64,000 bases of DNA, taken from assembly GCF_005146945.1 (NCBI RefSeq), contig NZ_SWMS01000016.1, forward strand, positions 51,113 to 115,112, in the 5' to 3' direction. This document shows, one piece after another, positions 30,279 to 38,819 of this stretch; position 1 is the stretch's first letter, and each line of letters starts with the position of its first letter. Origin of the DNA: Prauserella endophytica. GTDB lineage: Bacteria; Actinomycetota; Actinomycetes; Mycobacteriales; Pseudonocardiaceae. The position numbers and the translations under genes are program-made. The notes beneath the pieces are model-generated. The model searched no databases and was not told the DNA's origin. It saw nothing but the letters and a program-made list of their open reading frames with translations.

Positions 30279-31260
30279 CGAGCAGCATCTCCTTCCTGCT
30301 GCCGAGCAGCCCCTGCGGGCGGAAGATCATGAGCAGCATCAGGCCGAGCCCGACGAGCGCGAAGCGCACCGCGCCGACCTCGGGCGCGCTGATCACTTCC
30401 GACGAGACGTACCCGGCGCCGATCGCCTCGCGCAGCGCGCTGTCGAAGAACGTCAAGATCGCCCAGAACAGGATCGCGCCGACGATCGGCCCGAGCACGC
30501 GGCCGGCCCCGCCGAGCACGACGATCGTGTACAGGAAGAACGTCACGACGGGGTCGTAGCTGTCGGGGTTCACCGACTGGTTCTGGATCGCGAGCATCAT
30601 GCCGGCCATCGAGCCGATCGCTCCGCCGAGCACGAGGCTCTGCATCTTGTACGCGTACACACTCTTGCCGAGGCTGCGCACGGCGTCCTCGTCCTCGCGG
30701 ATCGCCCGGATCACCCGGCCCCACGGGCTGTGCACGAGCAGCGCGACCACCCCGGCCGTGAGCAGCACCATCGCCCAGGCCACGCTGAGCGCCCACAGGT
30801 CCAGCGACGTGTACCGCACGAGCCAGATCCCATACGTGTCGCGGGGGATCGGGTTGACGTCGTAGAACTCGACGGCGAAGCGCTGGAGCCCGAACACGCC
30901 GCCGGTCACCGGTTCCGCCCAGCTGGAGCGGTAGAACAGGCGCAGGATCTCCCCGGCCGCGATCGTCGCGATCGCGAGGTACTCCGCACGGAGTCGTAAC
31001 GTGGGCAGCCCGAGCAGCAGAGCCAGCACCACCGAAGAACCGAGTCCGATCAGGACACCCACCCACAGCGGCAGGCCGTAGGTGGAGACGGAGGCCGCGA
31101 CCCCGTACGCGCCGACGAGCATGAACGCGACCTGGCCGAAGTTCAGCAGGCCGGTGTAGCCGAAGTGCAGGTTGAGGCCGATCGCGGCGAGCGCGTACAC
31201 GGCGGCGACCGGGCCGATCCCGGAGCGGATCGCGTCGGAGACGATGACTGCCCAGTCCAT
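30268..31260 (-). CDS. livM: ABC transporter permease LivM-like
   Basis: A 330-residue membrane subunit with about nine hydrophobic helices. LivM hallmarks are LNLHFGYTGLLNFGQVAFM near the N-terminus, the SPWGRVIRAIREDEDAVRSL coupling loop that contacts the ATPases, and the C-terminal FRPQGLLGSR. It forms the channel with LivH. Ten bases separate it from livH, and it overlaps livG. Confidence 0.92.
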   Translation of the reverse strand: MDWAVIVSDAIRSGIGPVAAVYALAAIGLNLHFGYTGLLNFGQVAFMLVGAYGVAASVSTYGLPLWVGVLIGLGSSVVLALLLGLPTLRLRAEYLAIATIAAGEILRLFYRSSWAEPVTGGVFGLQRFAVEFYDVNPIPRDTYGIWLVRYTSLDLWALSVAWAMVLLTAGVVALLVHSPWGRVIRAIREDEDAVRSLGKSVYAYKMQSLVLGGAIGSMAGMMLAIQNQSVNPDSYDPVVTFFLYTIVVLGGAGRVLGPIVGAILFWAILTFFDSALREAIGAGYVSSEVISAPEVGAVRFALVGLGLMLLMIFRPQGLLGSRKEMLLDAR

Positions 31261-31270
31261 TGTGTACCGC

Positions 31271-32233
31271 CTAGCCCACGCGTTCCCGCTGGCCGAGGAT
31301 GCCCTGCGGGCGGATCAACAGCACGACGATCAGCGCGAGCAGTGCCCACGCGTTCTGCAGGTCGATCGGGAACCACAGGCTCGACATCTGCGCCACGATG
31401 CCGATCACGAAGCTGCCGACCATCGCCCCGTACGCGGAGCCGAGACCGCCGAGGATGATGCCGGCGAACATGAGCAGCAGCAGCCGGAATCCCATGTCCC
31501 ACGTGATGATCTCGGTCAGCCCGAAGAACACGCCGCCGAGCGCCGCGAGGCCGCCGCCGAGGATCCACACGATCAGCACGACCCGGTTGACGTCGATGCC
31601 GGACGCCTCGGCCAGGTCGGGGTTGCTCGACAACGCGCGGATCGCCGTGCCGGTCCGGGTGCGCTGCAGCATGAACGCGACGCCGAACAGCACCAGCACG
31701 GACAGCGCGATGATGACCAGGTCGCGCGGGGTGATGCCGATCGGGCCGAGGTCGAGGGCCTCCTGGATGTCGTACTCCCGGTACGACTGCGGGCGCGTAC
31801 CGAAGAACACGAGCACGATGTGCCGCAACAGCAGCGAGAGCCCGATCGTGAGGATGAACAAATTGATCAGGCCGGTGCCGTGCTTGCGCAGCGGCCGCCA
31901 CAGTCCCCTCTCGATGAGGCCGCCGAACAGAGCTCCGATCACGATCGCGACGAGGGCGGACGGGATGAGGTGCCAGCCGGGCCCCGCCGCGCCGACGTTG
32001 AGGAAGAACGCGACGACGGCGCCGATGGTCACCAGCTCACCGTGCGCGAAGTTGATCAGGTGCGTGGTGCCGAAGATCAGGGAAAGGCCCACCGCGGTGA
32101 TCGCGATGATGGCGCCGAACTGGATGCCGTCGACCAGCGCCTGCAGCGCGCGATCCAGGAAGCCCGGACCCTGACGAACTTCGTCGCCCTGAGCCAAAGC
32201 CGTTGCGAGAACCATCTGAACACGCACAGTCAC
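31271..32233 (-). CDS. livH: ABC transporter permease LivH-like
   Basis: A 320-residue membrane subunit, first gene of the liv operon. It contains ITAVGLSLIFGTTHLINFAH, the LivH start, the TRTGTAIRALSSNPDLAEAS coupling loop and the end LLIRPQGILGQ. The GTG at 32233 gives about 30 hydrophilic residues before the first helix; a later start such as the internal MVLATAL is possible. The 189 bases upstream carry the operon promoter; I see no clear operator. Confidence 0.9.
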   Translation of the reverse strand: MTVRVQMVLATALAQGDEVRQGPGFLDRALQALVDGIQFGAIIAITAVGLSLIFGTTHLINFAHGELVTIGAVVAFFLNVGAAGPGWHLIPSALVAIVIGALFGGLIERGLWRPLRKHGTGLINLFILTIGLSLLLRHIVLVFFGTRPQSYREYDIQEALDLGPIGITPRDLVIIALSVLVLFGVAFMLQRTRTGTAIRALSSNPDLAEASGIDVNRVVLIVWILGGGLAALGGVFFGLTEIITWDMGFRLLLLMFAGIILGGLGSAYGAMVGSFVIGIVAQMSSLWFPIDLQNAWALLALIVVLLIRPQGILGQRERVG

Positions 32234-32422
32234 CTCACGTGCGGGCTCGATCCTGGGATCAATCAGTGTATGCGCACGTACGACTGAGCAACATCAATGT
32301 GCGCGATTGTTACGCGACGGCGGCGTCACCTTGAGTACGCGCGGTCCGCGGGACGTCATAACAGCGTGGCCGGTTCGTCTCAGTAAGTAGGCCGTTCGGC
32401 TGAACGAGAGAAGGTGCGTTCC

Positions 32423-32674
32423 ATGAACGAGCAGACGCGAGCGATGGTGGCGGCGCTGGCCGCACTCGGCAACGACCTTCCCGGCGTCATCGAGGGGCTG
32501 CGTGCCGGCACGCTCGGGGTGGCGGGCCAGCACGAGTTCGCGGCGCTGTTGATCGAGCTCGGCGAGCAGCTCGACGACCACGCCGACGACCAGGCGAGAG
32601 CGGGCAACGGGCACTCCGGCGGTTACGGGTTCAGCTACGGCGAGAGCGCCCCGCGCGACATCGACGACCTCTGA
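32423..32674 (+). CDS. Hypothetical protein, 83 aa
   Basis: A small acidic helical protein: LPGVIEGLRAGTLGVAGQHE is followed by FAALLIELGEQLDDHADD and a Gly/Ser/Tyr tail. No cysteines or membrane helix. The ATG follows a GAAGG-type ribosome site (GAGAAGGTGCG). I recognise no family. It precedes the cupin gene by 37 bases and may share its promoter. Confidence 0.6.
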   Translation: MNEQTRAMVAALAALGNDLPGVIEGLRAGTLGVAGQHEFAALLIELGEQLDDHADDQARAGNGHSGGYGFSYGESAPRDIDDL

Positions 32675-32711
32675 CCGGTTCTGCAGGTACGGAGTGCCGC
32701 AGGATGGGGCG

Positions 32712-33224
32712 ATGACCGACATCGACGCCGACGCCGTGATCGCGAAGCTGGGCCTGCGGCCCCTGCCCGTGGAAGGTGGACTGTTCGTCCAGACCTGGCG
32801 CAGCGACAACAACCCCGCGCCCGCGGGGACCGCGACCTACGCCGCCTTCACGAGAGACCCCGACTCCTTCTCGGCCATGCACCGCCTCGCCGTCGACGAG
32901 ATCTGGCACTTCTACCTCGGCGATCCCGTGGACCTGCTGGTCCTGCACCCGGACGGGACCCATTCCACGCCCCGGCTCGGGTCCGATGTGCTCGGTGGGC
33001 AGCATCCGCAGCTCACGGTGCCCGCAGGTCACTGGTTCGGCGCGTCGCTGGCCCCCGGCGGCACGTTCGCCCTCTTCGGCAACACGCTCGCCCCCGGTTT
33101 CCACAGTGGACTGTACGAGGGCGGGGAGCGGGACTCGCTCGTGGAGAGCTGGCCGGATGCCGAGGAGCGCATCAGGGCGCTCACCCGGCCCGGCGCGGAC
33201 CTGGTGATGCCCTCGGGGTTGTGA
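32712..33224 (+). CDS. Cupin protein, DUF985 family
   Basis: A 170-residue single-domain cupin. The DUF985 features are LGLRPLPVEGGLFVQTWRS, FTRDPDSFSAMHRLAVDEIW followed by HFYLGDP, and VPAGHWFGASL. The conserved His and Glu residues (MHRL, DEIWHFY) could bind a metal or a small ligand. Family members are annotated as possible sugar epimerase-like or plant-auxin-like cupins without proven activity. It is convergent with the TetR gene. Confidence 0.85.
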   Translation: MTDIDADAVIAKLGLRPLPVEGGLFVQTWRSDNNPAPAGTATYAAFTRDPDSFSAMHRLAVDEIWHFYLGDPVDLLVLHPDGTHSTPRLGSDVLGGQHPQLTVPAGHWFGASLAPGGTFALFGNTLAPGFHSGLYEGGERDSLVESWPDAEERIRALTRPGADLVMPSGL

Positions 33225-33230
33225 GCGTTC

Positions 33231-33995
33231 TCAGCCCTGTTTGCCCTCGATGAGCACGCCGACGCCGTCGAGCACGCGGCGCAGCCCGAACTCGAAGGCG
33301 CGCGAGGGATCCGACGCGGCCTGGTACTCGGCGCCGACCTCGCCACCGACCTGGGCGGCGGTCGGGTACCTCTCCGGGTCGAACACCTTCTCCAGCAGCG
33401 GTGAGTACTCCTCCCACCATTCGAGGTCTGTCTGTCCGGTCTGCTGCCCGGCCCGTGCCGCCTCGACGGCGTTGCGCGCCGCGCCGTGCGTGTAGTCGGT
33501 GATTAGCGTGACGACGAGGTCCATCTCCACGGACGTGAGCCCGAGGCCCGCGACCGCGCGCAGTTCGTAGTCGTACTTGGCGATCATGTTCGGACCGAGC
33601 ACCGGCCTGCTGCTGGAGACCTGGAGCAGCCAGGGGTGGCGCAGGCTGAGGTCCCAGTTCTGCCGTGCGACGTGTTCGAGCCGGGCCCGCCAGCCGTCCG
33701 GCAGCGCTGCCGATATGTCGACCTCGCCGACGACGCGGTCCACGAGCAGGTCGATCAGCTCGGCCTTGCCCGGCACGTACCCGTACAACGACATGGCGGT
33801 GACGCCGAGGTCCGAAGCGACCCGGCGCATCGACACCGCGGCCAGCCCCTCGGCGTCGGCGATGGCGAGCGCCGAGGCGACTACGTCGTCGAGCGTGAAG
33901 CGGGGTTTCGGGCCCCGCCGAGGTCGATCCTCCTGAAGTCCCCACAGCAGCTCGAGGCTGCGTTTCGGGTCGCCGGCGCCGCCGTACACCGTCAC
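33231..33995 (-). CDS. TetR-family repressor controlling the adjacent ABC efflux genes
   Basis: A 254-residue TetR/AcrR protein. An arginine/lysine-rich N-terminus (RPRRGPKPRFTLDDVV) precedes the helix-turn-helix VSMRRVASDLGVTAMSLYGY, and the rest is the TetR C-terminal ligand domain (DRVVGEVDISAALPDGWRA; NWDLSLRHPWLLQV). This type, with the tetracycline-repressor-like C domain, usually controls a divergent exporter. Here the GTG start faces the ABC ATPase gene at 34077 across 81 bases with two palindromic sites, so it probably represses both. Confidence 0.88.
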   Translation of the reverse strand: MTVYGGAGDPKRSLELLWGLQEDRPRRGPKPRFTLDDVVASALAIADAEGLAAVSMRRVASDLGVTAMSLYGYVPGKAELIDLLVDRVVGEVDISAALPDGWRARLEHVARQNWDLSLRHPWLLQVSSSRPVLGPNMIAKYDYELRAVAGLGLTSVEMDLVVTLITDYTHGAARNAVEAARAGQQTGQTDLEWWEEYSPLLEKVFDPERYPTAAQVGGEVGAEYQAASDPSRAFEFGLRRVLDGVGVLIEGKQG

Positions 33996-34008
33996 GGTTG
34001 AAAACTCC

Positions 34009-34056
34009 CTACGCCGTAGAGTATTGTTCCTCCGTCCACCGCTCTACGCTGTAGAG
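34009..34056. promoter_or_regulatory. Two palindromic operators between tetR and the ABC genes
   Basis: Site 1 (34009 to 34019) is CTACGCCGTAG and site 2 (34042 to 34056) is CTCTACGCTGTAGAG. Both share CTAC-GC-nGTAG with exact dyad symmetry, and their centres are about 35 bases apart. They lie just upstream of both divergent starts, where TetR binding would block both promoters. The regulator match is inferred from position. Confidence 0.7.
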
Positions 34057-34076
34057 AGTTTTCGAGAGGACCCCAC

Positions 34077-35036
34077 ATGCCTGCCGAGGAACCGGCCGTC
34101 GTGGCCGAGAACCTGCGCAAACGATACGGCGACACCAGAGCGCTCGACGGCTTCGACCTCACCGTCGCCCCGGGCACGGTGCACGGCCTGCTGGGCCCCA
34201 ACGGCGCGGGCAAGACCACCGCGGTGCGCGTGTTCGCCACCCTGCTGCGACCCGACTCCGGCACCGCGAGGGTCGCCGGGTTCGACGTGGTCCGCCAGGC
34301 CGAGCGGGCGAGGTACCGGCTCGGGCTCGTCGGCCAGCACGCGGCCGTCGACGAGCTGCTCAGCGGACGGCAGAACCTGGAGATGTTCGGCAGGCTCTAC
34401 CACCTGAGCGCCGCGGGCGCGCGGCGCAGGGCCGGCGAGCTGCTGGAGCGCTTCCGCCTGGCCGACACCGGCGGCAAGCCCGTCAAGCAGTACTCCGGCG
34501 GCATGCGCAGGCGGCTCGACCTCGCAGCCGGGCTCATCCTCGCCCCGCCCGTGCTGTTCCTGGACGAGCCGACCACCGGGCTCGACCCCCGCGCGCGCAA
34601 CGAGGTGTGGGACGCCATCCGGCAGCTTGCGGCGGCGGGCACCACGGTGCTGCTGACCACCCAGTACCTGGAGGAGGCCGACCAGCTCGCCGACCGCGTC
34701 TCGGTGATCGACCACGGCCGGGTCGTCGCCGGCGGGACCACGGACGAGCTGAAGCGCCGCATCGGCGCCGACCGGATCGACGTAGTGCTGCGCTCCGGCG
34801 CCGACCTGGCCGCCGCGGCCGCCCTGCTGACCGGCATCGCCGGGGAGGAGGCCGAGACCGATCCCGACCGGCGGCTCGTCAGCGTGCCCGTGCGCGACCG
34901 AATGGCCGCGCTGAGCGAACTCGTGCCCGCGCTCGCCTCGGCCGGGATCACGGCGGAGGACGTCGCCCTGCGCAGGCCCACCCTCGACGAGGTGTTCCTG
35001 CACCTCACCGCCAAGGAGAAGGAGGTCGTGGGATGA
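34077..35036 (+). CDS. ABC efflux ATPase, DrrA type
   Basis: A 319-residue ATPase of the daunorubicin-resistance (DrrA) subfamily. Walker A is LGPNGAGKTTAVRVFATL, the signature KQYSGGMRRRLDLAAGLI, Walker B VLFLDEPTTGLDP, and the DrrA-type GTTVLLTTQYLEEADQLADR follows. The C-terminal extension ending RPTLDEVFLHLT is typical. It is the first gene of a two-gene exporter under the divergent TetR and overlaps the permease gene by four bases. The substrate is unknown; drug or lipid export is usual. Confidence 0.9.
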   Translation: MPAEEPAVVAENLRKRYGDTRALDGFDLTVAPGTVHGLLGPNGAGKTTAVRVFATLLRPDSGTARVAGFDVVRQAERARYRLGLVGQHAAVDELLSGRQNLEMFGRLYHLSAAGARRRAGELLERFRLADTGGKPVKQYSGGMRRRLDLAAGLILAPPVLFLDEPTTGLDPRARNEVWDAIRQLAAAGTTVLLTTQYLEEADQLADRVSVIDHGRVVAGGTTDELKRRIGADRIDVVLRSGADLAAAAALLTGIAGEEAETDPDRRLVSVPVRDRMAALSELVPALASAGITAEDVALRRPTLDEVFLHLTAKEKEVVG

Positions 35037-35860
35037 CCATGACGATCACCGCGCCGTCCCGCTCCGCGCTCGCGCGGCTGCGCTGGGCGTTCACCGACGG
35101 CTGGACCATCACCAGGCGCGACCTGACGCACTGGGCCAACCAGCCCGTGCAGTTCGTGGTGAACCTCCTGTTCTCCGTCATGGTGCTGCTGATGTTCGGC
35201 TTCCTCTTCGGCGGCGCCATGGCCGTGCCGGACGGGGGCGACTACCAGGACTTCCTGGTGCCCGGCGTGCTCGCGCTGACGATGGTGTTCGGCGTCGAGG
35301 CCACGTTCACCGCGGTGAGCACAGACGCGCAGCGCGGTGTCACCGACCGCTTCCGCTCCCTGCCGATGGCGCCCTCAGCGGTGGTCCTCGGCCGCTGCAC
35401 GGCCGACATGCTCGGCGCCGTGCTGACGCTGGCCGCCCTGGTGGTGGCCGGGCTGTTGATGGGCTGGCGGTGGCACAACGGCTTCGCCTCGGCACTCGCC
35501 GCGTTCGGGCTGCTGTTGCTGCTGAGGCTGGCCATGCTGTGGCTCGGCATCTACCTCGGGCTCGTGACGCGCAGCCCGGAGGCCGTGATGGCGCTGCAGA
35601 TCCTGGTGTGGCCGCTCGGCTTCCTCTCGAACGCGTTCGTGGCGCCCGCGACGATGCCCGCCTGGCTCGGCTCGATCGCGGAGTGGAACCCCCTTTCGGC
35701 CACGGCCGCGGCGACGAGGGAGCTGTTCGGCAATCCCGGCTGGGGAGGCGAGGGCTGGCTCGCGCAGCACCCGCTGCTGCTCGCGCTTCTGTGGCCCGCG
35801 GCGCTGATCGCGGTGTTCTGCCCGCTGGCGATCCGCCGCTACCGCAACCTCAGCCGCTGA
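35033..35860 (+). CDS. ABC-2 efflux permease, DrrB type
   Basis: A 275-residue ABC-2 type membrane protein with six hydrophobic segments. The N-terminal cytoplasmic part has TDGWTITRRDLTHWANQPVQ, and DGGDYQDFLVPGVLALTMVF matches the DrrB family, as does DRFRSLPMAPSAVVLGR. The end PLSATAAATRELFGNP is also typical. It forms the channel for the ATPase encoded directly upstream. The gene is convergent with the damaged hydrolase gene and overlaps it by about ten bases. Confidence 0.9.
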   Translation: MTMTITAPSRSALARLRWAFTDGWTITRRDLTHWANQPVQFVVNLLFSVMVLLMFGFLFGGAMAVPDGGDYQDFLVPGVLALTMVFGVEATFTAVSTDAQRGVTDRFRSLPMAPSAVVLGRCTADMLGAVLTLAALVVAGLLMGWRWHNGFASALAAFGLLLLLRLAMLWLGIYLGLVTRSPEAVMALQILVWPLGFLSNAFVAPATMPAWLGSIAEWNPLSATAAATRELFGNPGWGGEGWLAQHPLLLALLWPAALIAVFCPLAIRRYRNLSR

Positions 35861-36658
35861 GCAGGGAACGCAGGATCTGGTCGGTGTGCGTCCACAGCAC
35901 GGCGCCGCCGATGCCGGGAACGACGTGGCGGCGAGCCGTGGGGATGCGTTCGGCCAGCGTGGCGCCGTTGTCGGGGGAGTGGCTTCCGTCCTGTTCGCCG
36001 TGCCACAGGTGGATGTCCACGGTGACTCTCGCGAGGTCGAACGGCCAGTGCCCCATGGCCAGCACGGTGTCGCGGGCGTAGCCCGCGGAGCCCTGGCCGA
36101 ACGCCTTGGCCAGGGCACGCCGGTAGGCGGTCTCGAAGGTGGGCGAAAGGTAGACGGCGAGATCCGCGTCGCCGCTGCCGTCGGTCACCAGCCGCCACAT
36201 CGCCTCGGCGTCGAACTGCCCGAGCACGGCTTCGGCTCGCGCGGGATCGGCACACGCCAGATCGACCAGCGCGGCGACGCGATCTTGTCGGCGCCGGACG
36301 CGATCGTCTCGGCCGCGCGGGCCAGCGCGAATGGACCACCCTGCGAGTTGGCGAGTACCGGAGGCCGGGGAAAGCCGCGAGCGTGGGTGAACACGTCGAG
36401 ATCGGTGACGAGGTCGGCGAACGTCAGTCCGGGAAGGGGAGTGGAGACGCCGAGCCCTGGCCGGTCGATCGAGACCAGCCGGACGCCCAGCGATTCGGCG
36501 GCCCCGGCACGCACACCCAGCCACCGGCTCGTCGCCGCGCCGGGGATCAGGAGGACGGGAGTACCGTCGGGCGGACCCCACTCGGCCCACCCGATCAGGC
36601 GCCCTCCCCGGACCTCGGTCTCGCCGAGCCGCGCTGGCGGATCGATCTCGACGCTCAC
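35850..36658 (-). pseudogene. Alpha/beta hydrolase interrupted by a frameshift
   Basis: Two reading frames on this strand together make one normal alpha/beta hydrolase of about 270 residues. The first part starts at GTG 36658 (VSVEIDPPARLGETE) and has RLIGWAEWGPPDGTPVLLIPG, split here by its natural turn, and the nucleophile elbow VLANSQGGPFALA, then runs to GADKIAS. From about 36290 the family pattern continues in another frame (AALVDLACADPARAEAVLGQ) and ends at 35850 with LWHGEQDGSHS (acid residue) and the ARRHVVPGIGG region, where a histidine would be expected. A one-base loss, or two-base gain, near GATCGCGTCGCC explains it. It may be a real pseudogene or a sequencing error. Confidence 0.75.
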
Positions 36659-36713
36659 GGTGTCATGATCACCTCGCGGGCAAGCCGATATCGCAGCAGT
36701 CAGGAGGCCGCAC

Positions 36714-37274
36714 GTGACCGATTCCGCTGAAGGCATCGCGACGTTCGGGTACGAGCTGGGTGTGCTCAAGCGGATCCGGCGGGCGGGGTGGTGGCACGCG
36801 GGTGTGCGCGATCCGGAGTCGGTCGCCGAGCACACCATGCGCGTGAGCCAGCTCGCGGCTCTCCTGGCGGCCGAGGAGGGCGCCGATCCCGCGCGCGCCG
36901 CGTATCTCGCGCTGTGGCACGACACCCAGGAGACCCGCACCGGCGATCTCCCGCACACCGCGAGGCCTTACCTGGACAAACCCGATCCGCGGCGCATCAC
37001 CGAGGACCAGACCACGCCGCTGCCCGGCACCGCGCGGGCCAGCGTGCGCGACGCCGTCGCGGAGTACGAGCAGGCGGCCACGCCCGAGGCCCGCTGTGCC
37101 CGTGACGCGGACAGGCTGGAGATGCTGTTGCAGGCGCTGGAGTACCGCGCGGCCGGGGTGGAGGGCGTCGGCGAGTGGATCGACAGCGCCACGGGGAGGC
37201 TCACCACCGCCATCGCCCGGCGGGTCGCCGAGGCGGCCCTGCGCACCTCGCCGCTGGCGTGGCGAAACAGCTGA
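36714..37274 (+). CDS. HD-domain phosphohydrolase (YfbR-like)
   Basis: A 186-residue HD-superfamily protein. The metal ligands are visible as ESVAEHTMRVSQLA (His), ALWHDTQETRTGDLPH (His-Asp) and a later Asp in CARDADRLEMLLQALEY, the pattern of 5'-deoxynucleotidase YfbR and related HDDC2 proteins. It likely removes phosphate from dNMPs or similar nucleotides. The GTG start is preceded by AGGAGG. It stands alone between a divergent hydrolase and a terminator. Confidence 0.85.
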   Translation: MTDSAEGIATFGYELGVLKRIRRAGWWHAGVRDPESVAEHTMRVSQLAALLAAEEGADPARAAYLALWHDTQETRTGDLPHTARPYLDKPDPRRITEDQTTPLPGTARASVRDAVAEYEQAATPEARCARDADRLEMLLQALEYRAAGVEGVGEWIDSATGRLTTAIARRVAEAALRTSPLAWRNS

Positions 37275-37310
37275 GCGACCGAACCGTCCCGTGTGGACTG
37301 TTCGGTCGCT
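37274..37310. terminator. Bidirectional terminator hairpin
   Basis: AGCGACCGAAC at 37274 pairs exactly with GTTCGGTCGCT ending at 37310, an 11-base-pair stem with a 15-base loop. It starts on the last base of the HD gene stop and lies before the stop of the convergent DinB-like gene, so it can end both transcripts. It is unrelated to the dispersed palindrome family. Confidence 0.8.
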
Positions 37311-37325
37311 CGGCGGGGTACCGCC

Positions 37326-37892
37326 TCAGGGCCGCCAGGCCGGGTCACGGCCGATGAAGGCCATCAGCTTGTCCTGGGCGGACGCGCTCTCGGGGACCGG
37401 CACGGCGGAGCCGAACTGCCCGCTGTCGCGCAGCAGCTGCTCGATCGGCTTCATGCCCTCCAGCGCGGCGGCACAACGCTCCTGCCCGAGGTCGGGCTCA
37501 CGGCCGAGCGCCTTGGCGAGATCCCAGGAGTGCATCCAGACGTCGGCGGTGTAGAACTCGTCGATCGCCTGGTCCACGGGCTTGTCTCCGGTGTGCGGAT
37601 TGCTGAGCACCCGCCCGGCGGGATCGTCGAGGATGGCCTGGATGTCGGTGACGTGCTGCTTCCAGGCGGCGACCGGATCGGCCTCGACGTCCAGTGCGGG
37701 CAGCTCGATCCCGGCGCCGTGCAGGAAGCCGCGGGACCATTCGACGAGGTGCTTCACGACGTCGAGCGCCGTCCACTCGGCGACCGGCGAGGGCCGGGTC
37801 CAGTCGCCGGCCGAGGCGGACTCGACCAGCGCGGTGAACCGGGCCGCGTCGTGCGCGTGCCGCTGGGCGGGGGTTGTGGGTGTGGAGGTCAT
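37326..37892 (-). CDS. TIGR03086-type DinB-like metal-binding protein
   Basis: A 188-residue four-helix bundle protein of the DinB/MDMPI superfamily. DWTRPSPVAEWTALDVVKHL followed by VEWSRGF provides the first histidine, and FYTADVWMHSWDLAKALGRE the later histidine, together forming a probable metal site. Members often use mycothiol or bacillithiol. It is third in an operon with an SRPBCC protein and an ArsR regulator; together they suggest a small detoxification or stress unit, but no substrate can be named. Confidence 0.8.
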   Translation of the reverse strand: MTSTPTTPAQRHAHDAARFTALVESASAGDWTRPSPVAEWTALDVVKHLVEWSRGFLHGAGIELPALDVEADPVAAWKQHVTDIQAILDDPAGRVLSNPHTGDKPVDQAIDEFYTADVWMHSWDLAKALGREPDLGQERCAAALEGMKPIEQLLRDSGQFGSAVPVPESASAQDKLMAFIGRDPAWRP

Positions 37893-37894
37893 GA

Positions 37895-38383
37895 TCAGGC
37901 ACCCTTCGTCAGCAGCTCGTCGAGCTTTTCGTAGCCCTCCCTGACTCCGACGTCCATGCCGCTGGACAGGATGCCGTCGCGGGTTTCGAAGTCCTCCACC
38001 ACGCTCAGCGTCCGCAGTCGCGTACGCCCGCCCTCGAGCTCCTCGAAGGTCAGCGTCTCCAGCGCGACCCCATCGGGCTGACCTTCGTAGGTGAAGGTCC
38101 ACACGATCCGCTCGTTCGGCCGCACCTCGTGGAAGCTGCCGTAGAAGGTGGCGATCTCCTCGCCGTCCCGGTCGTTGGCGAAGGCCCATTCGCCGCCCGT
38201 GCGGGCGTCCCACCTGGTGACTCTCGTGGTCACCGAGTGCGGCCCGATCCATCGGGCGTAGAGCTCGGGGTCGACGTGGGCGCGGAACACCTGTTCTGGC
38301 CTCGCGTCGAACTCCCGGACCAACTCGATCGTCGGAACCCTCTCGTCGGCCTTGATCTCGGTCTCGTGCTTGGTCGTGGTCAT
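37895..38383 (-). CDS. SRPBCC/AHSA1-domain protein
   Basis: A 162-residue START-like protein. IELVREFDARPEQVFRAHVD, PELYARWIGP and the G-W-type GGEWAFAND loop mark the AHSA1 family, and the C-terminal helix (GMDVGVREGYEKLDELL) closes the hydrophobic cavity. It likely binds a hydrophobic ligand. It overlaps the ArsR gene by four bases; this ArsR-SRPBCC pairing is very common in actinobacteria. Confidence 0.88.
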   Translation of the reverse strand: MTTTKHETEIKADERVPTIELVREFDARPEQVFRAHVDPELYARWIGPHSVTTRVTRWDARTGGEWAFANDRDGEEIATFYGSFHEVRPNERIVWTFTYEGQPDGVALETLTFEELEGGRTRLRTLSVVEDFETRDGILSSGMDVGVREGYEKLDELLTKGA

Positions 38384-38751
38384 GATGCGTCCCTTGTGTC
38401 GGTGTGTGTCGGTTCCTCGTCGTCGGCCATCCGGGCCAGCAGGGCGTCGAGGCGGCGATAACGCTCCTCGGCTTCCCGGCGGTAGCGCTCGATCCATTTC
38501 GTCATCAGGCCGAACACCTCCGCGTCGAGGTGGACGGGCCGGCGCTGGGCGTCCTTGCTGCGGGTCACGAGCCCGGCCTCCTCCAGCACCTTCACGTGCT
38601 TGGAGACGGCCTGGAGGCTCATGTCGTAGGGCTCCGCCAGCTCGCCCACGGTCGCGTCCCCGCCGGCCAGCCGGGCCACCAGATCGCGCCGGGTCGGGTC
38701 GGCAAGTGCCGCGAACGCCCGGTTGAGCCGTTCCGTGCTGTCGTCCACCAT
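38380..38751 (-). CDS. ArsR-family transcriptional regulator
   Basis: A 123-residue winged-helix regulator. FAALADPTRRDLVARLAGGD leads into VGELAEPYDMSLQAVSKHVK, the recognition helix, and the wing LVTRSKDAQRRPVHL. No metal-binding cysteine motif is visible, so it belongs to the non-metal group usually coupled to SRPBCC proteins. It is first in the three-gene operon and has two perfect palindromic sites directly upstream, suggesting autorepression. Confidence 0.9.
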   Translation of the reverse strand: MVDDSTERLNRAFAALADPTRRDLVARLAGGDATVGELAEPYDMSLQAVSKHVKVLEEAGLVTRSKDAQRRPVHLDAEVFGLMTKWIERYRREAEERYRRLDALLARMADDEEPTHTDTRDAS

Positions 38752-38757
38752 GCGTCC

Positions 38758-38819
38758 TCAACTTGTTGGTTGAATAAGAAGCTAGGCTGCCGACGAGGCT
38801 TTGTCAACCTGTTGGTTGA
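38758..38819. promoter_or_regulatory. Duplicate 16-bp operators of the ArsR operon
   Basis: TCAACTTGTTGGTTGA at 38758 and TCAACCTGTTGGTTGA at 38804 differ by one base, and both are dyads with TCAAC/GTTGA ends. They begin seven and 53 bases upstream of the ArsR start codon, flanking a TAAGAAGCTAGGCT stretch that could hold the promoter. Two regulator dimers could bind and block it. Confidence 0.75.

Noticed and set aside
28706-32233. Urea or amide (Urt-type) transporter instead of an amino-acid type
   Set aside because: No urease or amidase gene is nearby, and the sequences show general Liv features only, so I keep the broad name.
36714-37274. Part of the toxin-like HD or (p)ppGpp synthetase family
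   Set aside because: The metal ligands and length fit YfbR-like nucleotidases, and no synthetase domain is present.
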